Assembly (NCBI RefSeq): GCF_030271215.1
Contig: NZ_JASNGB010000028.1
Location: 14,242 to 22,173, forward strand
Source: Deinococcus rhizophilus
Lineage (GTDB): Bacteria; Deinococcota; Deinococci; Deinococcales; Deinococcaceae
DNA: 7,932 nucleotides
Direction of reading: 5' to 3'
Both the position numbers and the translations under genes were made by a program. Shown here piece by piece: positions 1 to 7,932 of the stretch. The notes beneath the pieces were generated by a model. That model saw only the letters and a list, made by a program, of their open reading frames with translations. It ran no database searches and was not told where the DNA came from. Positions within the stretch are counted from its first letter, which is position 1. Each line of letters opens with the position of its first letter.

Positions 1-1
1 C

Positions 2-8
2 TAGTGCT
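2..8 (+). promoter_or_regulatory. weak -10-like box upstream of murC (speculative)
   Basis: TAGTGCT resembles the TANNNT -10 element of Deinococcus and lies 5 nt before the ATG at 14. If it is used, transcription would begin about at that ATG, giving either a leaderless murC from 14 or a roughly 40-nt leader for the ATG at 56. The T falls one base late for a strict TANNNT match, and no -35 can be judged because the window begins here. Bases 1-55 otherwise show no recognisable gene end; the upstream neighbour lies outside. Confidence 0.2.
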
Positions 9-55
9 GCGGCATGTGCGCTGACTCCGGCCGCGTGCCTCCCCACCCTCCCACC

Positions 56-1467
<1,412 letters not shown>

Positions 1468-1471
<4 letters not shown>

Positions 1472-2358
1472 CCACCCTGAGTCCCAGCCGCACCGGGGCG
1501 CGGGTCGAGCGCCAGCCCCTGGCCCGCTACACCACCCTGGGCGTGGGCGGCGAGTCGGAGGTCTGGTTCGTCGCCGACCACGCCCAGCTCGCGGAGGCGA
1601 TGGAGGCTCCGTACCGCATCCTGGGCGGCGGCAGCAACCTCGTGGTCGCGGACGAGGGCGTGCCCGAGCGGGTCATTCGCCTGACCGGGCCGCTCGCGCA
1701 GGCGGACCTCACGCCCGACCCGGCGCTGGGCACACCCGAGCAGATCGTCACGGGCTGGGTGGGCGGCGGGGTGCCGCTTCCCGGATTAGTCCGCAGGCTC
1801 CAGAAACTCGGCCTGAGCAATCTGGAGGGCACGGTCGGCATTCCCGCGCAGGTGGGCGGCGCCGTGTGGATGAATGCGGGCACCCGCTACGGCGAGATGT
1901 TTGACGGCCTGCACACCCTGGAGATCGTGACGCCGGAGGGCACCCGGCAGGTCACCCCCGACGACCTCGCCTGGGGCTACCGCAACAGCGGCATTCCCCG
2001 GAATCACATCGTGACCCGCGTGCGCCTGCGGCTGCGCCCCTCCACCCCGGAGGAGGTGCTCGCCAAGATGGACCTCGCGGACCAGGCCCGTAAGGGGCAG
2101 CCCAAGATGAAGACGCCCGGCTGCGCCTTCAAGAATCCCGGCGGCGGCAAGGGTGCGGGCCAGCTGATCGACGAGGCCGGGCTCAAGGGCACCCGCGTGG
2201 GTGCGGCCCTGATCGCCCCGGAGCACGCCAATTTCATCGTGAATCTGGGGGGCGCGACCGCCGCCGATGTCCACGCCCTGCTGCGCCTGATCCGCGAACG
2301 GGTGGGCCTGCCGCTGGAGCTGGAATACGAGCTGTGGCCGGAGACGCTGCCGGGGTGA
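1468..2358 (+). CDS. murB: UDP-N-acetylenolpyruvoylglucosamine reductase MurB
   Basis: MurB is a cytoplasmic FAD enzyme that reduces UDP-GlcNAc-enolpyruvate to UDP-MurNAc with NADPH, making the substrate of MurC next door. The 296-aa protein shows YTTLGVGG (21-28), the FAD-binding ILGGGSNLVV (51-60), GIPAQVGGAVWMNAG (124-138), YRNS (171-174), PGCAFKNPGG (217-226) and AGQLIDEAGLKG (230-241). Its compact length and the single YRNS segment fit a type II MurB. In the E. coli enzyme a serine (Ser229, in GSFFKNP) donates the proton; the aligned residue here is Cys219 (GCAFKNP), so cysteine would take that role. The stop codon of murC overlaps the start (ATGA), with a strong SD, indicating coupled translation and one transcript with murC. 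Identification is firm. Confidence 0.96.
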
Positions 2359-2375
2359 GCGCCGCAGCGGCCCGC

Positions 2376-2381
2376 TAGACT
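2376..2381 (+). promoter_or_regulatory. -10 box for a leaderless ftsQ transcript
   Basis: TAGACT fits the TANNNT -10 consensus and is followed by only 7 bases before the ftsQ ATG at 2389, the spacing known for Deinococcus leaderless mRNAs. No SD lies between it and the ATG. A -35 is weak at best (GTGAGC at 2355-2360, 15-bp spacing). This would let ftsQ-ftsA be transcribed apart from murC-murB. The match and spacing are seen; promoter use is inferred. Confidence 0.6.
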
Positions 2382-2388
2382 GCCCCCC

Positions 2389-3146
2389 ATGACCGATCCC
2401 GACCCCCGGCCACGCAACCGCCGGGTGCCCCTGCCCAGGCCCGCGCCTGAACCTGTTCCCGCCGAGCCACCCGTTCCCGAGTCCGGAGAGCAGGCGGCTC
2501 CGCCGCCGCCGCCTCCGCCCCTCCCCCGCCGTCCCCTGAACCTGCGCCCGTTGTGGTGGACCCTGGGGGTGGCGGCGGTCCTGGGAGTGACCGCGGCAAG
2601 CTGGTTTCTCCTGCCCATCCGCACGGTGACGGTGCAGGGCAACCAGAGGCTCTCGGAGGCGCAGGTGCGGGGGCTGGCGGGGCTGACACCCGGGTTCGGG
2701 TGGCTGTACTACGGACGCTGGCGGGCGGGGGGGCTGGCGCGGAGTCCCTGGATCGAGGCGGCGACCGTGACCCGGCGCTTTCCCGACGCGGTGACCGTGC
2801 AGGTGCGCGAGCGCGAGCCTTTCGCCCGCTGGAAGAGGCCGGACGGGATGATCGTGACGCTGGCCGAAGAAGGACTCGTGCTGCCGGGCGCGAGAAATGT
2901 GAGCAGCCTGCCCCTGATCAGCGGGTGGGGACCGGACCGCCGCGCCGAGGCCCTGGCCCTGACGCGTGCCTTACGGCGTTACAATGTCCAGTCGGTCGCC
3001 TATACGCCCAGCGGATTCACGGCGGCGACACCGACGGCGACGGCCTGGAGCGGGGACCTGTCTACCCTGCTGAAGTATGCTGGGGCCATCGTGCAATTTC
3101 CCGATCAAGAGATTCATATCTACCCCTGGGGGGTGAGCGTCCAGTA

Positions 3147-3147
<1 letters not shown>
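2389..3147 (+). CDS. ftsQ: cell division protein FtsQ (POTRA domain)
   Basis: FtsQ/DivIB is a bitopic inner-membrane divisome protein that links early and late division proteins. The 252-aa protein has a cytoplasmic N-terminus of about 54 residues that is extremely proline-rich, with a run of seven prolines near 38-44. One membrane segment follows at about 55-77 (LWWTLGVAAVLGVTAASWF), with arginines on the cytoplasmic side. Next comes a POTRA domain at about 78-148, including VQGNQRLSEAQV and SPWIEAATVTRRFPDAVTVQV, then a short beta domain to the end. The sequence fits FtsQ by POTRA pattern and by position just before ftsA. The ATG at 2389 lacks an SD but sits 7 nt after a TAGACT box, so it is probably read leaderless. 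The stop overlaps the ftsA ATG by one base (TAATG). FtsQ proteins are poorly conserved, so the call leans partly on context. Confidence 0.92.
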
Positions 3148-4517
<1,370 letters not shown>

Positions 4518-4538
4518 GCCGGGAACGCCCGCCCCACC

Positions 4539-4571
4539 TTGGCCGTGCCGAGCATAAAGGTACGGTAAGCT
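4539..4571 (+). promoter_or_regulatory. candidate ftsZ promoter
   Basis: In the 100-nt gap after ftsA, TTGGCC (4539-4544) could act as -35, with TACGGT (4561-4566) as -10 at 16-bp spacing. An overlapping TAAGCT (4566-4571) also fits TANNNT but at 21 bp. The stretch 4554-4572 is the most A/T-rich part of the gap. A start near 4573-4579 would give ftsZ a leader of about 40 nt with its own hairpin and SD. Extra ftsZ transcription from its own promoter is common in bacteria; here it is inferred from sequence only. Confidence 0.5.
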
Positions 4572-4583
4572 ACGAGCACAGCA

Positions 4584-4604
4584 GAGGGGAGCGCGGCTTC
4601 CCTC
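4584..4604 (+). promoter_or_regulatory. hairpin in the ftsZ leader, next to the SD
   Basis: GAGGGGAG (4584-4591) pairs with CTTCCCTC (4597-4604) over 8 bp with one G-U pair and a 5-nt loop, CGCGG. It ends one base before the ftsZ SD (GAAGGAG, 4606-4612). The 3' arm could instead pair with the SD itself: CTCC (4602-4605) with GGAG (4609-4612) around a GAA loop. The hairpin could therefore keep the SD open, or simply stabilise the transcript. No T tract follows, so it is not a terminator. Confidence 0.5.
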
Positions 4605-4617
4605 CGAAGGAGACACC

Positions 4618-5713
<1,096 letters not shown>

Positions 5714-5715
<2 letters not shown>

Positions 5716-5739
5716 GGCACGGCACAGAGGCACGGCACA
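5714..5739 (+). repeat. perfect 13-bp tandem repeat at the ftsZ stop
   Basis: GAGGCACGGCACA occurs twice head to tail (5714-5726 and 5727-5739). The first copy begins with the last two bases of the ftsZ stop codon. A degenerate partial echo (GCCACGGCA, 5748-5756) lies within the hairpin that follows. It may be a replication-slippage duplication. Confidence 0.8.
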
Positions 5740-5744
5740 CCGGC

Positions 5745-5780
5745 GGGGCCACGGCATCTGCCGGTGGCCCCTCTGTCATT
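5745..5780 (+). terminator. probable terminator hairpin after ftsZ
   Basis: GGGGCCAC (5745-5752) pairs perfectly with GTGGCCCC (5764-5771). Inside, GGC (5753-5755) pairs with GCC (5761-5763) around a 5-nt loop. The following TCTGTCATT (5772-5780) has only scattered Ts, so termination by this hairpin alone may be inefficient. A competing pairing of ACAGAGG (5724-5730) with CCTCTGT (5770-5776) would disrupt its base. Its position 30 nt after ftsZ supports the call. Confidence 0.55.
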
Positions 5781-5784
5781 GATC
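5776..5784 (+). repeat. left 9-bp direct repeat (target-site-duplication-like)
   Basis: TCATTGATC is identical to 5938-5946 and directly abuts the left end (GGTG) of the 153-bp element. The identity does not extend on either side, as expected for a target duplication. Confidence 0.65.
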
Positions 5785-5937
5785 GGTGGTGCGGACGGTC
5801 CCATAACTTGGTGGAGCCTGGCCGCGCTGAGACGGCGTGGCCGTCCACCCCCCTCTCCTGCGGAGCTCTGCAAGTCTGCAAGCAGCTCTGCGGGTCCCCC
5901 GCAAGGCGAGAGAAACTTTTGTCGTCCTGCACGCACC
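5785..5937. mobile_element. MITE-like or small noncoding repeat element, 153 bp
   Basis: This noncoding block lies between two perfect 9-bp copies of TCATTGATC. Its ends are imperfect inverted repeats: left GGTG-GTGC-GGACG (5785-5797) pairs with right CGTCC-t-GCAC-g-CACC (5923-5937), 13 bp with two single-base bulges. Internally, GGTGGA (5810-5815) pairs with TCCACC (5844-5849) around an 8-bp stem 5820-5827/5835-5842. GCGGAGCT (5860-5867) pairs with AGCTCTGC (5884-5891), and GCGGG (5890-5894) with CCCGC (5898-5902). It holds no transposase or convincing ORF. This fits a non-autonomous element moved by a transposase elsewhere in the genome; Deinococcus radiodurans is known to carry families of small noncoding repeats. 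Alternatively it is a structured small RNA whose closing helix is the terminal repeat. The strand of any transcript is undetermined, and I cannot name its family. Confidence 0.6.
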
Positions 5938-5946
5938 TCATTGATC
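5938..5946 (+). repeat. right 9-bp direct repeat (target-site-duplication-like)
   Basis: This second copy of TCATTGATC directly follows the right inverted terminus (CACC). Together with the copy at 5776-5784 it suggests insertion into one 9-bp site just downstream of the ftsZ hairpin. Confidence 0.65.
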
Positions 5947-6006
5947 ACGCCACGTGAAGAGGCTGCAAAACTGTCCCCGCCACTGACGGCCCGGTATTAC
6001 CTCGGC
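5947..6006. other. remaining spacer before the pfkA stop
   Basis: These 60 bases show no gene. Read on the minus strand, a weak 4-bp hairpin GCCG-TCAG-TGGC, with TTTT about 8 nt later, is the only terminator-like signal after pfkA, and it is unconvincing. A CACGTG palindrome at 5951-5956 is probably chance. Confidence 0.4.
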
Positions 6007-7035
6007 CTACACGCTCAGCGTCTTGGCGCAGCGGTACAGGTCGCGGCTCACGTCCTTGCGCCGCTCCCAGGTTTCATGCAGGGGGGTGTGGACGACCTCG
6101 CCGTTCACCCGGCCCACCATCATTCCGGCCACCCCGTCCATCCGGGCGTAGACGGCGGCCTCGCCCAGTCGGCTGGCGAGCACGCGGTCGCTGCTGACGG
6201 GCGAGCCGCCGCGCTGGATGTGGCCCAGGATGCTCACGCGCGTCTCCAGCCCCGTCCCGGCCTCGATGGCGCTCGCCACCCCCTGCGCCCCGCCGGGGTA
6301 GCCCTCCGCGACGATGATGATGGAGCTGGCCTTGCCCTTCGCCACACTGTCCTTGACGATCTGGACCACGCCGTCGACGGGCTTGGGGTCCTCCGGGATA
6401 AAGACCTCCTCGGCGCCGCCCGCGACCGCGACCTCCAGCGCGATGTGCCCGGCGTGGCGGCCCATCACCTCGATCACGAAGATGCGTTCGTGCGAGGCCC
6501 CGGTGTCGCGCAGCTTGTCCACGGCGTCCAGGGCCGTCTCCACGGCGGTGAAATACCCGACCGTGTGGTCGGTGCCGTACAGGTCGTTGTCGATGGTGCC
6601 GGGAATGCCGATGATGGGCACGCCGTGCTCCTGCTGCAGGGCGTAGCCGCCGTGAAAGGAGCCGTCTCCCCCGATCACGATCAACCCGTCGACCCCCCAC
6701 TCGCGCAGGTGGGCCGCCCCGCTCGCGCGGCCCTCCGGGGTGCGCCAGGTCTTGCTGCGGGCAGTGAGCAGCACGGTGCCGCCGCGCTGGATGGTGTTGG
6801 CCACGTCCCTCGGCCCGATCAGGCGCAGGTCGCCCCGGTGCAGGCCGGAGAATCCCCGGCGCACCCCCACCACCTCGATGCCGTGGTGGGTGGCGGTGCG
6901 GACCACCGCACGGATGGCGGCGTTCATGCCGGGAGCGTCGCCGCCGCTCGTCAGGACGGCGAGGCGCTTGATTCCGGCCGAGTTCGGATACGGCTCGGCG
7001 TGGGGGAGGTCGGGAGGGGCAGGCAGATCAGACAT
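6007..7035 (-). CDS. pfkA: ATP-dependent 6-phosphofructokinase PfkA
   Basis: PfkA phosphorylates fructose 6-phosphate to fructose 1,6-bisphosphate, the committed step of glycolysis, in the cytoplasm. The 342-aa protein shows [14 protein letters not shown] (29-42), TAR (91-93), IGGDGS (121-126), PGTIDND (145-151, catalytic Asp149), MGRHAG (191-196) and GHIQRGG (271-277). GGDG and PGTIDND, rather than GGDD and PKTIDND, mark the ATP-using type, not the pyrophosphate type. About 21 extra residues precede the point where E. coli PfkA begins; the rest matches its 320-residue length. GAGGT (7041-7045 on the plus-strand scale) lies 5 nt before this ATG and supports the long start. Arg42, Arg46, Lys233 and Lys235 match E. 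coli effector-site positions, while the usual His (E. coli 215) aligns with Ser237. It follows rsmI by 26 nt, so they probably share a transcript, and it converges on ftsZ. Confidence 0.97.
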   Translation of the reverse strand: MSDLPAPPDLPHAEPYPNSAGIKRLAVLTSGGDAPGMNAAIRAVVRTATHHGIEVVGVRRGFSGLHRGDLRLIGPRDVANTIQRGGTVLLTARSKTWRTPEGRASGAAHLREWGVDGLIVIGGDGSFHGGYALQQEHGVPIIGIPGTIDNDLYGTDHTVGYFTAVETALDAVDKLRDTGASHERIFVIEVMGRHAGHIALEVAVAGGAEEVFIPEDPKPVDGVVQIVKDSVAKGKASSIIIVAEGYPGGAQGVASAIEAGTGLETRVSILGHIQRGGSPVSSDRVLASRLGEAAVYARMDGVAGMMVGRVNGEVVHTPLHETWERRKDVSRDLYRCAKTLSV

Positions 7036-7061
7036 GGCAGACCTCGGGGGTGGAGGGGGAT

Positions 7062-7922
7062 TCAGGACGACGTGACCCGCAGGGCCAGCGCGTAAGCGTC
7101 ATTCTTACGTAAACCCGCCGCCATCAGCAATTCCCGGATCTCGCGGGACGGGCGGCCCTCGGCGGCCCACGCGCGGGCCTGCGCCTCGGGATCGGGGGGC
7201 GTCTCGCCGGGCAGGAGGGTCCCTTCCGGCCGCCCCGCCACCACCACCACGATCTCGCCGCGCACCCCCCCAGCGAAACGGGCGGCGAGGTCCGCGAGGG
7301 TGCCCCGCGCCGTCTCCTCGAACCTCTTGGAGAGTTCGCGGGTCACGCTGGCCTCCCGCCCGGGGCCACACACGGCGGCGAGGTCCACGAGGGTGCCCAC
7401 CAGACGGTGCGGGCTCTCGTACAGCACGGTCGTCTCGGGGCGGGCGGCGATGGCGGCCAGCCTCTCCCGGCGCTCGCGGCCCGTTCTGGGCAAGAAGCCC
7501 TCGTAGGTGAAGCGGGCGGTGGGCAGGCCCGAGAGGACCAGCGCGGGCACGAAAGCGGTCGGGCCGGGCAACACCTCGACCGGAATGCCGGCCTCCACCG
7601 CCGCCCGGACGAGTTCGGCGCCGGGGTCACTGATGCCCGGCGTGCCCGCGTCGCTGACGTAGGCGAGGCGGGGGTGCGCCTCCAGGACGGCAGGGGCGCG
7701 GTGCATGGTGTGGGCGTCGAGGCGCACCAGGGGGCGGCTGATGCCCAGGTGGGTCAGCAGCGCCCCGGTGCGGCGGGTGTCCTCGCAGGCCACGGCGTCC
7801 GCGCCGCGCAGCACTTCCACCGCCCGGAAGGTGAGGTCCCCGAGGTTGCCGACCGGGGTGGGCACCAGCCAGACGCGGGGGGCGCCGGAGGGGGCCGCGC
7901 CCGTTTCCTCAGCCGGGGTCAA
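7062..7922 (-). CDS. rsmI: 16S rRNA (cytidine(1402)-2'-O)-methyltransferase RsmI, start uncertain
   Basis: RsmI 2'-O-methylates C1402 of 16S rRNA with S-adenosylmethionine, tuning decoding at the ribosomal P site. Numbered from the TTG at 7922 (286 aa), the protein shows the tetrapyrrole-methylase-fold motifs PTPVGNLGD (21-29), EDTR (47-50), [12 protein letters not shown] (90-101), LPGP (118-121), YESPHR (168-173), [10 protein letters not shown] (194-203) and [10 protein letters not shown] (221-230). A C-terminal helical segment at about 256-282 ([18 protein letters not shown]) is typical of the family. Length is normal. The TTG is doubtful: the SD-like GAGGA touches it with no spacer, and the frame stays open through the last 10 bases to the window edge, so the real start may lie outside. 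It precedes pfkA by 26 nt on the same strand. Function is clear; the 5' end is not. Confidence 0.93.
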   Translation of the reverse strand: MTPAEETGAAPSGAPRVWLVPTPVGNLGDLTFRAVEVLRGADAVACEDTRRTGALLTHLGISRPLVRLDAHTMHRAPAVLEAHPRLAYVSDAGTPGISDPGAELVRAAVEAGIPVEVLPGPTAFVPALVLSGLPTARFTYEGFLPRTGRERRERLAAIAARPETTVLYESPHRLVGTLVDLAAVCGPGREASVTRELSKRFEETARGTLADLAARFAGGVRGEIVVVVAGRPEGTLLPGETPPDPEAQARAWAAEGRPSREIRELLMAAGLRKNDAYALALRVTSS

Positions 7923-7932
7923 TCCTCGCCCC

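Noticed and set aside
5779..5802. LIGGADGP, resembling the IGGADGPT motif of sodium-pumping decarboxylase beta subunits
   Set aside because: Only eight residues match, there are no membrane segments or other family motifs around it, and the stretch spans a direct repeat and an element terminus. Chance is the simplest reading.
5785..5937. The structured block as tmRNA, RNase P RNA, SRP RNA or a tRNA
   Set aside because: CTCCACCA on the minus strand resembles a tRNA-like 3' end, but no T-loop or acceptor partner is present, and the conserved cores of RNase P and SRP RNA are absent.
5764..7095. A 443-codon plus-strand open frame across the spacer and antisense to pfkA
   Set aside because: Most of it is the complement of the clear pfkA gene; high G+C keeps antisense frames open. 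It has no SD and its product has no recognisable fold.

Overview
The window is about 70% G+C and matches the division and cell-wall (dcw) cluster of a Deinococcus-type bacterium. Four things point there: the order murC-murB-ftsQ-ftsA-ftsZ with no ddl between murB and ftsQ, the FtsZ and FtsA sequences, the absence of lpxC after ftsZ, and a TANNNT box set so close to the ftsQ start codon that its mRNA would be leaderless. The genus call comes from recognising protein families and was not checked by any search.

Bases 1-5715 (plus strand) carry murC, murB, ftsQ, ftsA and ftsZ. murC/murB overlap by 4 nt (ATGA) and ftsQ/ftsA share one base (TAATG), so each pair is probably translationally coupled. 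ftsQ appears to have its own promoter 30 nt after murB. ftsZ follows ftsA by 100 nt holding a promoter candidate, a leader hairpin and a good Shine-Dalgarno (SD) sequence. MurB and MurC act in succession on the cytoplasmic UDP-MurNAc precursor. FtsQ (a membrane divisome protein), FtsA (a membrane-anchoring actin homologue) and FtsZ (the tubulin-like ring) build the septum that uses this precursor.

Bases 5716-6006 are the only substantial noncoding stretch, between convergent ftsZ and pfkA. It holds a 13-bp tandem repeat touching the ftsZ stop, a GC-rich terminator-like hairpin with a poor T tract, and a 153-bp element. That element has imperfect inverted termini and lies between two perfect 9-bp direct repeats. 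It looks like a small non-autonomous insertion (MITE or Deinococcus-type small noncoding repeat) that would fold into a multi-hairpin RNA. It is the most interesting thing in the window.

Bases 6007-7922 (minus strand) carry rsmI followed by pfkA, 26 nt apart and probably cotranscribed. They encode the 16S rRNA 2'-O-methyltransferase RsmI and an ATP-type 6-phosphofructokinase. The rsmI frame is open to the right edge, so its true start may lie outside. I see no clearly new multi-gene system; the genes are core housekeeping genes.
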